A stretch of DNA of 59,079 nt from SKVR01 sp037441525 (GTDB lineage: Bacteria; Bacteroidota; Bacteroidia; Bacteroidales; UBA7960): positions 1 to 59,079 of the forward strand of contig JBBISA010000020.1 of the NCBI GenBank assembly GCA_037441525.1, given 5' to 3'. A model generated the notes under the pieces. The model had not been told where the DNA came from and did not search any database. It saw nothing but the letters and a program-made list of their open reading frames with translations. Position numbers and translations under genes: made by a program. Of this stretch, positions 1 through 8,410 are shown one piece after another; position 1 is the first letter of the stretch; every line of letters starts with the position of its first letter.

Positions 1-244
1 TAATTAGTCTTTCTCTTCTAAGTTTATACCTTTGCCTTAGCCTTCTCGCACCTCGGGCATTTCGCCTGTTTGCTGTTCTTGAAATACTATTTCCAGTCTC
101 AAAGTTTTTTACAAGGTCAGAGTCCATAGGTATTATCCTACTTCCCATATCAATAATGCTTCCTTTTTCGTTATCAAAGTCAAGATTGATTATTGCCCAT
201 CCAATTGAGTTAGTGCCCAAGTCAAGTCCAAGAATTTTTTTCAT
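1..244 (-). CDS. cas9: Cas9 endonuclease, N-terminal fragment (runs off left edge)
   Basis: Reading the minus strand from the ATG at 244-242 gives 81 open codons to the window edge. The product starts MKKILGLDLGTNSIGWAIIN, which is the RuvC-I motif of Cas9 with the catalytic Asp at residue 8. It continues with GSRIIPMD and then an arginine-rich stretch from about residue 60 (RTANRRNARGARRLRQRY, then KLRRERL), which matches the Cas9 bridge helix. The GSRIIP segment and spacing resemble the large type II-C Cas9 proteins of Bacteroidota, but subtype is an inference from the N-terminus alone. Cas9 uses a crRNA:tracrRNA duplex to cut invading DNA. The gene is divergent from a tracrRNA-like transcript that starts about 50 bp upstream. 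The HNH, REC and PAM-interacting regions, cas1, cas2 and the array must lie left of the window. Confidence 0.93.
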   Translation of the reverse strand, partial: MKKILGLDLGTNSIGWAIINLDFDNEKGSIIDMGSRIIPMDSDLVKNFETGNSISRTANRRNARGARRLRQRYKLRRERLI

Positions 245-257
245 AATAGGAAGAATG

Positions 258-288
258 TTTTGTTATTAAGTAAATTGTTTTAATTTTG
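258..288 (+). promoter_or_regulatory. Bacteroidota-type promoter for the tracrRNA
   Basis: A -7 box TAATTTTG (281-288) fits the Bacteroidota consensus TAnnTTTG. A TTTTG at 258-262 lies 18 bp upstream as a -33 element. Transcription would begin around 293-295, exactly at the start of the anti-repeat sequence. The box pair is seen directly; the start site is inferred. Confidence 0.6.
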
Positions 289-292
289 ACAC

Positions 293-373
293 CCAACTGA
301 AGTAAATCACAATAAGGATTATTCCGTAGTGAAAACTTTTACAAGGGCCCCGCTTATGCGGGGTCGTTGGTTT
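293..373 (+). ncRNA. tracrRNA for the type II CRISPR-Cas9 system
   Basis: The segment holds the parts of a type II-C tracrRNA in order. An anti-repeat at about 295-313 contains GAAGTAAATCACAA, complementary to a repeat beginning like TTGTGATTTACTTC, a common start for Bacteroidota type II repeats. A short nexus hairpin follows (GGA-TTAT-TCC, 316-325), then a GTGAAAAC linker. A terminator-like hairpin comes last, with 8 bp and a TTAT loop (346-353 with 358-365), then GTTGGTTT. It is divergent from cas9, and the transcript would be about 75-80 nt. The terminator lacks a strong U-tract. The CRISPR repeat itself is outside the window, so pairing could not be tested directly. Confidence 0.8.
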
Positions 374-745
374 AATGGAATTCTATAAATTTCATAACCC
401 TAACCCCGCCCGAAAATTATTAAATATTTTTTATATTACAATGAACTATGTTCTTAATGTGAAAAATAATTTCTGGCGCAATATAATACAACTATTACTC
501 TAATATGCTAAGTTGTTGTTTATTAGATTTTTGCATTTATGCAGATTAATTCTTTGTGTGTTCTTAATCTGTTGTTTATGGCTGGTATCTTTGCCCAGAG
601 CCTTAATAATTTATCAGTGTTGTTATTCTTTTACAAAACTCCACTTAAAACATCCTTTTATTTCTGATATCTATGCATTAACTTTACATCTGGTTCATTG
701 CTGGCTTAGAATGTTTTATTAAAAGGTTAACAAAAGGAGATTATT
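374..745. other. AT-rich intergenic region
   Basis: Between the tracrRNA terminator and the next gene I see no repeat array, RNA gene or convincing ORF. A 69-codon frame at 513-722 is hydrophobic and cysteine-rich, consistent with chance translation of AT-rich DNA. A Shine-Dalgarno AAAGGAG sits at 733-739 for the following gene. Confidence 0.5.
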
Positions 746-1231
746 ATGGAAACAAAAACAGAAAATGCGGCAGTATGCTGCCCGCCATTCGATCCGGGCC
801 CCTGGGATGATAAGGTTCACCACTGGGAACACAAGAAGTTTATTAAGGATAACGTTTTCACCTTGTTTTACATACCCGTTAATTTTGGGAGCGTAATGCG
901 CAGACTCGATCGCAAGGTTCGTGCAGTAGGTTTATCGCTCGGCGACACTATTTGTCTTTCTGATCATCGGTCGAAATGGAGAATGGACGTGTACCTTTCG
1001 GTTGACAGAGTTGTGCCGGGCACCGAAGTAACTGAAATGACAGGCGATTTCTACACCCGCGTTTACGATGGGCCCTACAGCGATACCGGTAAATGGTGTG
1101 CCGACTTTGAATCGAAAGCCCGCGAAAAGGGATTTAACATCGGCAAAATGCTTATGTGGCATTCCACTTGCCCCAAGTGTGCCAAAAAATACGGGAAAAA
1201 TTATACTACCATTCTTTCGAGAATAAACTGA
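746..1231 (+). CDS. Conserved CxxC protein, often annotated 'hydrolase'
   Basis: A 161-residue cytosolic protein with no signal peptide or membrane segment. It has an N-terminal CCPPFDPGPWDDK motif (residues 11-23), a WEHKKFIKD segment, and a C-terminal CPKCAKKYGKNY motif (about 143-154). These match a widespread but biochemically uncharacterised family that pipelines often label 'hydrolase'. The Cys-x-x-Cys near the end and the N-terminal Cys pair could bind metal or take part in thiol chemistry, but no reaction is known to me. The start follows an AAAGGAG site 6 bp upstream, stronger than most genes here. It appears monocistronic. Length fits the family's usual 150-165 residues. Confidence 0.75.
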   Translation: METKTENAAVCCPPFDPGPWDDKVHHWEHKKFIKDNVFTLFYIPVNFGSVMRRLDRKVRAVGLSLGDTICLSDHRSKWRMDVYLSVDRVVPGTEVTEMTGDFYTRVYDGPYSDTGKWCADFESKAREKGFNIGKMLMWHSTCPKCAKKYGKNYTTILSRIN

Positions 1232-1406
1232 GGATTATAAATGACATTTCTGATGCAATTCAAAAGATTATTACTTTTGCACCTTTTGTTCAGATTTTGT
1301 TTATGTTGCCTTTATCGATAACGGATTATCTCATCTACCGAAGGAAGCGTGCAATAATACATCAAAATTTTTTGTCAGCATTATTCGGGTGCTGCCAGTA
1401 AGTTTA

Positions 1407-1627
1407 TTTTAAACCCGGATTAGTCATTAGGAATGCAATGATCTGATGACTTACCAGGGTTTGACCCCGCTTTAGAAAAACTTAATTTGTAAGCATTTCT
1501 GCTTGCAAATATTTAGTTTTTCTTTAGCGATTTGTCAAAATAGAAGTCACATAATCAATAATTTAAAACTATAAATTATTAATGACTGTCATTAGAAAAA
1601 ACGGCTAAAGACAAATTTGGGTTAAAA
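1407..1627 (+). repeat. Family 1 dispersed element, copy A (full length)
   Basis: A non-coding element of about 220 bp. The left end (TTTTAAACCCGGATTAG) and the reverse complement of the right end (TTTTAACCCAAATTTG) form imperfect terminal inverted repeats. Inside are a small AGTCAT/ATGACT hairpin, a GGGTTTGACCC hairpin, and a long hairpin at 1475-1522 whose arms begin GAAAAACT and end AGTTTTTC, with AAGCATTTCTG around the loop. Homologous copies lie at 26184-26401 and 35492-35711, with shorter ones at 5810-5866, 10323-10431 and 28309-28392. No transposase is present. The rest of the gap, 1628-1820, shows nothing further. Confidence 0.85.
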
Positions 1628-1820
1628 GCATGTAACTATAATATTGCAGTAACGTAAACATTATCAATTAATAACGGAACAATCGGTTGGTTTCAAAAAT
1701 TCCAGGATTATTCTAAACGAGAAATGAAATTGGCAGAACGAACCGGAAATTAATTCTAACAAATTGATATTTAGTTTTTTGTATTTGTATTTTGTTGAAA
1801 ACAAGTTGCTCTGAAGCCTG

Positions 1821-2924
1821 ATGATACACTTACAGTGGAAAGATTACTTATTATATCTTAGACCAGGGTCCATAGGGGTTCTATTGTGCATCATTTCCCA
1901 GTTTTTATTGGGTCAGAATAATCAAATGCCCGGCAATCTGCTTATTAATGGCTGGGCAATCCACAAAGAACGCGGGCTGAGCAATGCAGATGTATTGTTG
2001 CGGCGCAATGATTCTGTAATACAAAGCGTAAAAACAGACCATTTGGGCAACTTTCAATTTTCCATTCCTTTCCATACCGAAATAATAGCATCTTTTTCAA
2101 AGGGCAACCTAATCTCCAAAAAAGTGGTCATTAACACCCTTGCTCACCCTAAAACAGATTTGGGAAAGCATTACTTCTTCGAATTTGAAGTTGAGCTTCT
2201 CGATGACAGGCCATCGGTTCTCAAAGATTTTTATAATTTCCCGGTTTCTGTGATTTTTTTTGATACCCTTGCCCTGGATTTTTCCTATTATCGAAGTACA
2301 ATTGACGATTATCTAACAAACCGGCGCAATTTGCTTCCAAACTCCATCGGGCTGGTATTCGATTATGAGCTGATAAGTCATAACTTCCCAAACATGCTGA
2401 CAGTGATTAACTCCTTGCCTCCTGGCTACAAACTGTCTCGCAACGGCGATCCTGCTTCTTTGGTGGTTTCTTCGCGATTTGCTGATCAAATGGTTTCACT
2501 CGAAGAAGGGCTGTTGCTAAAAGAATATGAAGATTTTGAAAACGAATGGCTGGTGGTTTCACCAATAATGCCTCAATTCATGAATACAGGGCCTGCAATA
2601 AAAAATTTCTTTCGCCCCGAAGGCGATGAATTAAGTACCAGCGGGGTATATTTTTCCATTCAATTGCTGGCAACCGACCAGAGAGTGCCCCCTAATTTCT
2701 TTTCAAGTTACAGAATGCACAATTTTGCGGGCAACGTATTTTGGTATAAAGATGAAGACGGGCTCGACAAATATATTGTTGGCCGGTTTAACGATGTTTC
2801 CGCAACCATGAATATGTTCAGGAAATTAAAGAGTATTGGCTACACAGGTTATATTGTTGCCTTTAATGGCAAGAAGCGAATCAGGGTTATAGAAGCTCAA
2901 AGACTGCTGGGGCAGAAACCTTAG
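1821..2924 (+). CDS. Secreted protein with carboxypeptidase-regulatory-like and SPOR-like domains
   Basis: A 367-residue protein with an N-terminal hydrophobic segment (about residues 15-31, GSIGVLLCIISQFLLGQ) that looks like a signal peptide. Residues about 38-95 resemble a carboxypeptidase-regulatory-like beta-sandwich (NADVLLRRNDSVIQSVKTD, then GNFQFSI). The C-terminal 90 residues (YFSIQLLATDQ, then KYIVGRFNDVSATMNMFRKL, then GYTGYIVAFNGKKRI) have the repeated beta-alpha-beta form of a SPOR domain, which binds septal or denuded peptidoglycan. The middle region (about 100-270) is unrecognised. It stands alone after a family 1 repeat. The ATG used lies close before the signal sequence; no Shine-Dalgarno site is evident. 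Confidence 0.65.
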   Translation: MIHLQWKDYLLYLRPGSIGVLLCIISQFLLGQNNQMPGNLLINGWAIHKERGLSNADVLLRRNDSVIQSVKTDHLGNFQFSIPFHTEIIASFSKGNLISKKVVINTLAHPKTDLGKHYFFEFEVELLDDRPSVLKDFYNFPVSVIFFDTLALDFSYYRSTIDDYLTNRRNLLPNSIGLVFDYELISHNFPNMLTVINSLPPGYKLSRNGDPASLVVSSRFADQMVSLEEGLLLKEYEDFENEWLVVSPIMPQFMNTGPAIKNFFRPEGDELSTSGVYFSIQLLATDQRVPPNFFSSYRMHNFAGNVFWYKDEDGLDKYIVGRFNDVSATMNMFRKLKSIGYTGYIVAFNGKKRIRVIEAQRLLGQKP

Positions 2925-3071
2925 CCCATCCTAATATTCTATTTTTTTCTTAAATACCCATATTGGAACTTTTTTAAAGAAATGTGAAGCTATTTTACAG
3001 TTTAATCAAGGTAATTATCCCTATGTTTGCAAATAACCTTAACCATTTCCAATAATAAAAAACCCAAAACA

Positions 3072-5735
3072 ATGATTGTAAGAAACCTGCCCGCCTCAAG
3101 GCGCAGTGCCAGGATCATAATCCCACTGGTAGTCCTGTTATTATCAATTAATTTTTCATGTAAAAAAATGCCTGCATATCTCAACACCCGCCTTAGTTTT
3201 GATGAGCGTGCAGCCGATCTAGTTTCGCGCATGACCCTCGAGGAGAAAGTATCGCAAATGCTTTATGATTCGCCAGCCATTGACCGGTTGGGTATACCGG
3301 CATACAACTGGTGGAACGAATGTTTGCATGGAGTTGGTCGCGCCGGACTGGCAACTGTTTTCCCTCAGGCAATTGGCATGGCAGCCATTTGGGATAACCC
3401 CATGATGTTCGATATTGCTACTGCCGTTTCCGATGAAGCCCGCGCAAAGCACCATGCTTTTATTGCTCTGGGCAAACGTGGTATTCATCAGGGACTTACC
3501 TTCTGGACTCCCAACATCAACATTTTCCGCGATCCACGCTGGGGCCGTGGTATGGAAACTTATGGCGAAGACCCGTTTCTAACCGGTGAACTTGCCGTGA
3601 ACTATATCAGGGGTTTACAAGGCAATGATCCCCATTATCTTAAGCTGGTGGCCACTTCCAAGCATTTCGTTGTGCATAGCGGCCCCGAACCCGACCGGCA
3701 CCGGTTCAATGCCATCCCCACCGACCGCGATTTTGTTGAAACCTATCTTCCCCATTTTAAAAAGACCATTCAGCAGGGGGGTGTTTATTCGGTGATGTGC
3801 GCCTACAACCGCCTGTATGATGAGCCCTGTTGCGGCAGCAAATACCTTGAGAGTATCCTGCGCCACGAGTGGGGTTTCAAAGGGTATATTGTTTCTGACT
3901 GCTGGGCTATCCGCGATTTCTATAACAAAGGCGATCATGAACTGGTTGAAACCGTGGAAGAAGCTGCCGCCATGGCAGTGAAAGCCGGTACCGACCTTAA
4001 TTGCGGCAATTCGTACCCTGCACTGGTAAAGGCTGTGGAGCTGGGTTTGGTTACTGAAGCCGAAATCGATATTTGTGTTACCCGCCTTATGGTGGCCCGC
4101 ATGAAACTGGGTATGTTCGATCCACCTTCACAGGTTCCATACTCCCAGATACCCTATTCGGTGGTAGATTCGGAAAACCATCGTCGGCTCGCCCTTGATG
4201 CTGCCCGCAAATCTATGGTGCTGCTTAAAAACGAAAAAAATATACTTCCATTGAGCAAAGAAGTGCAAAATGTGGCAGTAATAGGGCCCAACGCCAACCG
4301 GCTTGAAGTACTCTATGCCAATTACAACGGGTATGCTTCGCAGCCAGTTACACCGCTGCAGGGTATAAAAGAGAAACTGCCCACAGCCAACGTGATGTTT
4401 GCTCCCGGAACCCGCCTGGCAAAAGAATTTCCCTATATGGAAATAATTCCTAAAGACTTTTTGTTTGCTTCAGCAGAACTTGCTACAAACGGGCTTAATG
4501 CTGAATATTTCAACAATGCCAACCTTGAAGGAGATGCTATATTTAATGCAGTAGATGAAGAAATTGATTTTGTTTGGTGGACACAAGCCCCCGCACCAGG
4601 ACTAAACTACGAAACTTTTTCTGTCCGTTGGAAAGGGTACCTTGTACCACCCGTTACCGGCGAATATGCCATTGGTGCAGAAGGCTACCGTGGCTTTGAC
4701 CTTTTTCTTGATGGTGAACCTATTGTTAAATGGAATTCGGAATACCATCCTCATCTCGAATATGAAAGTGTAATACTCGAAGCAGGAAAGCCCTACGAAA
4801 TAATGCTTGAATACAGGCAATACGGAACCGAATACCCTATGATGAAGCTGATGTGGGATGTTCCGGGTGATGATATGCTGGCCGAAGCCCTTGATATTGC
4901 CCGCCGGGCCGATGTGGTGTTATTGTTCATGGGCCTGAGCCCCTACCTGGAAGGGGAGGAAATGAAGGTGAAGGTAGATGGATTTGCCGGTGGCGATCGC
5001 GTTGAAATTGCCCTGCCCAAAGCCCAGGTAGATATGATGAAGGAAGTAATAAAACTTAAAAAACCCACTGTGCTGGTATTGCTCAATGGAAGCGCAGTAG
5101 CCATCAATTGGGAAACTCAGAATATACCGGCCATTGTCGAAGCCTGGTATCCTGGCCAGGCTGGCGGTACAGCCATTGCCGATGTAATTTTTGGTGATTA
5201 TAACCCGGCCGGCAGGTTGCCGCTCACCTTCTACAAGTCGGTAAGCCAATTGCCACCCTTCGACGATTACAACATGGAGAATCGCACCTACAAGTATTTT
5301 AAAGGTGAGCCCCTGTTTGAATTTGGATTCGGTCTCAGCTACACAACCTTTGCCTATTCCAATCTTACCATTCCTGAAACCGCCGAAGCGGGAAATCCGC
5401 TCCATGTAACCGTTAAGGTTACAAATACCGGCAGCCGCGATGGCGATGAGGTGGTTCAGCTGTACGTTTCACACCCCAATCTGCCCGGCCAACCCAGGCA
5501 TACCCTGCAGGGATACCAGCGTATTCACCTAAAGGCAGGCGAAACAAAAACTATAGCCTTTGCACTGCAACCCGAAAACCTGGCTGTTTACCATCCCGTA
5601 CATAAAATGTTTGTTCCTTCAGGTGATGTAACTATATCTGTTGGCGGCAGTCAGCCTTCACCGCAGCGTATTGCCTCCGGGGCCGTTGTTTCAGGCAAAG
5701 CACGCATTATAGGTGAGTTTGCAAAGGTTTGGTAG
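3072..5735 (+). CDS. Glycoside hydrolase family 3 lipoprotein (beta-xylosidase/beta-glucosidase type) with PA14 insert
   Basis: An 887-residue exo-acting glycosidase that removes terminal beta-linked sugars. I place the start at the ATG at 3072 because it directly precedes a lipoprotein signal ending LSINFSC (Cys about 30); an upstream ATG at 3027 adds 15 polar residues. The GH3 N-terminal barrel carries WWNECLHGVGR and WGRGMETYGEDPFL. The nucleophile motif GYIVSDCWAI places the catalytic Asp near residue 276. A PA14 domain (about 473-600, beginning GLNAEYFNN) interrupts the second domain, as in many xylosidases and glucosidases of this family, and a fibronectin III-like domain ends the protein (about 770-880). 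It probably faces the periplasm or cell surface. It is convergent with the GH95 gene across a shared terminator. Exact sugar specificity cannot be told. Confidence 0.92.
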   Translation: MIVRNLPASRRSARIIIPLVVLLLSINFSCKKMPAYLNTRLSFDERAADLVSRMTLEEKVSQMLYDSPAIDRLGIPAYNWWNECLHGVGRAGLATVFPQAIGMAAIWDNPMMFDIATAVSDEARAKHHAFIALGKRGIHQGLTFWTPNINIFRDPRWGRGMETYGEDPFLTGELAVNYIRGLQGNDPHYLKLVATSKHFVVHSGPEPDRHRFNAIPTDRDFVETYLPHFKKTIQQGGVYSVMCAYNRLYDEPCCGSKYLESILRHEWGFKGYIVSDCWAIRDFYNKGDHELVETVEEAAAMAVKAGTDLNCGNSYPALVKAVELGLVTEAEIDICVTRLMVARMKLGMFDPPSQVPYSQIPYSVVDSENHRRLALDAARKSMVLLKNEKNILPLSKEVQNVAVIGPNANRLEVLYANYNGYASQPVTPLQGIKEKLPTANVMFAPGTRLAKEFPYMEIIPKDFLFASAELATNGLNAEYFNNANLEGDAIFNAVDEEIDFVWWTQAPAPGLNYETFSVRWKGYLVPPVTGEYAIGAEGYRGFDLFLDGEPIVKWNSEYHPHLEYESVILEAGKPYEIMLEYRQYGTEYPMMKLMWDVPGDDMLAEALDIARRADVVLLFMGLSPYLEGEEMKVKVDGFAGGDRVEIALPKAQVDMMKEVIKLKKPTVLVLLNGSAVAINWETQNIPAIVEAWYPGQAGGTAIADVIFGDYNPAGRLPLTFYKSVSQLPPFDDYNMENRTYKYFKGEPLFEFGFGLSYTTFAYSNLTIPETAEAGNPLHVTVKVTNTGSRDGDEVVQLYVSHPNLPGQPRHTLQGYQRIHLKAGETKTIAFALQPENLAVYHPVHKMFVPSGDVTISVGGSQPSPQRIASGAVVSGKARIIGEFAKVW

Positions 5736-5757
5736 ATTTTAACATGTAATCAATATG

Positions 5758-5794
5758 AAACCCCTGTCGGAACTACTGCCAACAGGGGTTTTCA
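5758..5794. terminator. Bidirectional terminator between GH3 and GH95
   Basis: A 10-bp perfect stem (AAACCCCTGT at 5758-5767 with ACAGGGGTTT at 5782-5791) and a 14-nt loop. T-rich flanks on both strands fit termination of both convergent genes. Confidence 0.8.
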
Positions 5795-5809
5795 TTATCC
5801 CGATCTGAT

Positions 5810-5866
5810 TAAACCCTGGTTAGTCACCAGGAAAACAGTAAATTAAGGACCAACCTGGATTAAATT
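5810..5866 (+). repeat. Family 1 element, short internally deleted copy
   Basis: About 57 bp. It starts TTAAACCCTGGTTAGTCACC, close to the left end of copy A, and finishes AAGGACCAACCTGGATTAAA, close to the right end, with the central hairpins missing. The right end overlaps the stop codon of the GH95 gene, so the last codons there may derive from the insertion. Assignment rests on the two ends only. Confidence 0.5.
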
Positions 5867-8220
5867 ACCCTTTTTATCTCCCCCTTGCCAGTTTTCACTT
5901 CAATCTCTTTCCCATCAGCAATAATGGTTACACTGCCAGGTTGGGGGCTGTAAAGGGTTAGCCGGGTTGGCTTTCCGTTTTTCCACTCAAGGTCGATGGT
6001 GTAATTGCCTCTGGCCTTCAAGCCTTTAACTGAACCGTTTTTCCAGGCTGCAGGCAGGGATGGGAGTATGCGAATGATACCGTTTTCGTGCGACTGAACC
6101 AGCATTTCGGCAATTCCTGCCGTAAAGCCAAAGTTGCCATCGATCTGGAAGGGTGGGTGGGAACAGAATAGGTTATCGAGTGTAGAGTTGGTGAAGAAAG
6201 AGCGGATATGTTCGTGTGCCAATTCGCCATCCATAAGCCTTGCAGCGCAATTGATGAGCCATGCACGGCTCCATCCCGTTCCGGCTCCTCCGTGTGCCAA
6301 TCGGTAATCGAGAGTTTTACGTACGGCGGCAAACATTTCGGGGTGACTGGAAAGGGTTACACTATTGCCCGGATGGAATCCATACAGGTGCGACATGTGT
6401 CGGTGTCCGGGCTCAGGTTCGGGGTATTCGCGATCCCATTCAAGGATGCGCCCATCGCTGCCCAGTATAAATCCATTGCGGAGTCTTAGTCTTTGGTCCT
6501 TAATGGTTTGCAGTAAGTCGTTTTCTTTGCTCAATATCCGGCATGCAGCCGTGTAGTTGTCGAAAACTTCTGCAATGATCTGCTGATCCATGGCGCTGCC
6601 CAGGCAAAGTGCCACGGGTTTTCTACTGGCATCGAGGTAGCGGTTTTCGGGTGATGTTGATGGGGCCGATATAAGGGTTCCATCGCGGAGGTCTTCTATG
6701 AGCCAGTCGCTGTAGAATTGTGCCACATCGTGCAAGGCAGGGAATGCCCGTTGGCTCAAGAATATGGTATCTTGGGTAAATTCAAAGTGCTGCCAGTAGT
6801 GTTGCATCATCCACCCTGCCGCCCCAAATGAGCTTCCCCAATAGGCAGTAGCCGCCTGCAACCAGCTGGCGCCCCATATATCGGAAGCGTGGGGAATAAA
6901 ACTGCCCCGGCATCCGAAATTGCGCATAGCTGTAACCTTTCCTTTTTTAAGCACCCTGTCGGTATAGTCGAACAGGGGCATATTCAGCTCGCCAAGGTTG
7001 GTAACATCAGCCAGCCAATAGTTCATCTGTATGTTTATGTTGAAGTGGTAATCGGCATTCCAGGGAGCTTCGATATGCTGGTTCCAAAGTCCCTGCAGAT
7101 TAGCGGGGTTGGTGCCTGGCCGCGATGAACCGATGAGAAGGTATCGCCCATACTGAAAAAGCAGCGCTGCTAGGGCAGGGTCGTCTTCTCCTTGCTTAAT
7201 TAGCTGAATTCTCTGGTTGGTGGGGATGGTATCGCGCTCCCGTCCCCCCAGATCGAGAGATACACGACGATACAGGCTCTGGTGGTCGGCAATATGATCA
7301 TCCAGTATCTGATTGTAGGAAAGATTGTCGAGTTTTACTAGGTCATTGCGGTTGGTTTCTGCATAATCATCACCATACCACGATGAGTTGGAAACGATGT
7401 AAAGAATTGCCTCCTTAACCCCGTTCATCTGCAGGAAGCCATCTCCCTGGCTTATCTCACCATTCTGGTGCTTAACCTTGAGCATTGTTTCGAACTTAAC
7501 ACCATGCAAAACAGGCCGGGCTTGGGAGTCGAAAATGCCGCCATGCTGAGTTACCTCACCGCTCATTACCAGCAGGTCGGGCGTTTCAGAAATGGTTTGG
7601 GCAGTGGCAAAGCCCCTGTCGAGGGGGCGTTCGAGCCAGATCTTCCCTGTTAGTCCGCCGGGTGCATTGCTGTTGAGTTTTACTACAATAACCCTGTGTG
7701 GATGTGATGCGAATACGGTTTGAGAGAACGAATGTCCACCGGTTCTGTATTCCACAGTTGCCAAAGCCTTGCTTATATCGAGCTGGCGGTGGTAACTGGT
7801 TATCTCATCATGATCAAGGTCGATATAAAGTTCTCCCAGAGTTTGGTGCGACTTGGTGATCCATTTTCGTGAGAATTTTTCTACGATCATGGCATCTGCT
7901 TCCTCAATTTTTCCATCGAAAAGCAATTGTCTGATGGCAGCAAGGTCTTCAGGATTTCCTTCTGGTTCGTCCCAGCCATCTTCGGCTGGCCACAGGGAGT
8001 CGTCGTTGAGCTGGATTCTTTCGGTACCTGTTTGTCCGAACACCATGGCTCCGATACGGCCATTTCCCACAGGCAGGGCTTCTTCCCAAACCTTTGCAGG
8101 TTGGGTATACCATAAAATATCAGCTGGTGCAGGTTGTTGGTTACTGCAGGCGCCCATCAGTAATACTGTCACGGAAATTATTGACAATGTAAGGCGGGTT
8201 TGGGGGATGAGTCCTTTCAT
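5860..8220 (-). CDS. Glycoside hydrolase family 95 lipoprotein (alpha-L-fucosidase type)
   Basis: A 786-residue enzyme of the 1,2-alpha-L-fucosidase/alpha-L-galactosidase family, an inverting glycosidase. The start at 8220 is chosen because it leads straight into a lipoprotein signal ending LLMGAC (Cys25); an in-frame start at 8286 adds 22 residues without function. Family marks are WYTQPAKVWEEALPVGNGR near the mature N-terminus, NLQGLWNQ, the paired catalytic Asn segment HFNINIQMNYW, the general-acid region APSTSPENRY and FQIDGNFGFTAGIAEMLVQS, which carries the conserved Asp. All expected catalytic residues are visible. It is convergent with GH3. No SusC/SusD genes are nearby, so the two glycosidases do not form a classical utilisation locus here. 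Confidence 0.92.
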   Translation of the reverse strand: MKGLIPQTRLTLSIISVTVLLMGACSNQQPAPADILWYTQPAKVWEEALPVGNGRIGAMVFGQTGTERIQLNDDSLWPAEDGWDEPEGNPEDLAAIRQLLFDGKIEEADAMIVEKFSRKWITKSHQTLGELYIDLDHDEITSYHRQLDISKALATVEYRTGGHSFSQTVFASHPHRVIVVKLNSNAPGGLTGKIWLERPLDRGFATAQTISETPDLLVMSGEVTQHGGIFDSQARPVLHGVKFETMLKVKHQNGEISQGDGFLQMNGVKEAILYIVSNSSWYGDDYAETNRNDLVKLDNLSYNQILDDHIADHQSLYRRVSLDLGGRERDTIPTNQRIQLIKQGEDDPALAALLFQYGRYLLIGSSRPGTNPANLQGLWNQHIEAPWNADYHFNINIQMNYWLADVTNLGELNMPLFDYTDRVLKKGKVTAMRNFGCRGSFIPHASDIWGASWLQAATAYWGSSFGAAGWMMQHYWQHFEFTQDTIFLSQRAFPALHDVAQFYSDWLIEDLRDGTLISAPSTSPENRYLDASRKPVALCLGSAMDQQIIAEVFDNYTAACRILSKENDLLQTIKDQRLRLRNGFILGSDGRILEWDREYPEPEPGHRHMSHLYGFHPGNSVTLSSHPEMFAAVRKTLDYRLAHGGAGTGWSRAWLINCAARLMDGELAHEHIRSFFTNSTLDNLFCSHPPFQIDGNFGFTAGIAEMLVQSHENGIIRILPSLPAAWKNGSVKGLKARGNYTIDLEWKNGKPTRLTLYSPQPGSVTIIADGKEIEVKTGKGEIKRVI

Positions 8221-8410
8221 TTTGCTGGTTTTGGTTTGAATTTCGGGTTTCAATGTTGGTCGGACACAAAAATATGGATTTAACAATGAATATGGGGTGT
8301 TTTCTGATAATTATGGAACCTGAATGACATAGAATAATTGCAGCACAGATTTTTTTACCCTATTCAGAATATCGCATTAGTTTTGCGGGACCGAAACAAT
8401 CATCTACTGC

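Noticed and set aside
513..722. 69-codon ORF before the CxxC protein gene
   Set aside because: Composition is a run of Leu, Cys and His typical of AT-rich DNA; no ribosome-binding site or family.
245..745. CRISPR array beside the tracrRNA
   Set aside because: No direct repeats with regular spacing occur between cas9 and the first gene; the array must be elsewhere.
1156..1401. 81-codon ORF overlapping the end of the CxxC protein gene
   Set aside because: It begins inside a well-supported gene in another frame and continues into non-coding DNA without family similarity.
4920..5405. 161-codon antisense ORF inside GH3
   Set aside because: Shadow of a clear GH3 coding frame.
3027..8286. GH3 and GH95 as part of a polysaccharide utilisation locus
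   Set aside because: The genes are convergent with separate promoters and no SusC/SusD, regulator or sulfatase is nearby.
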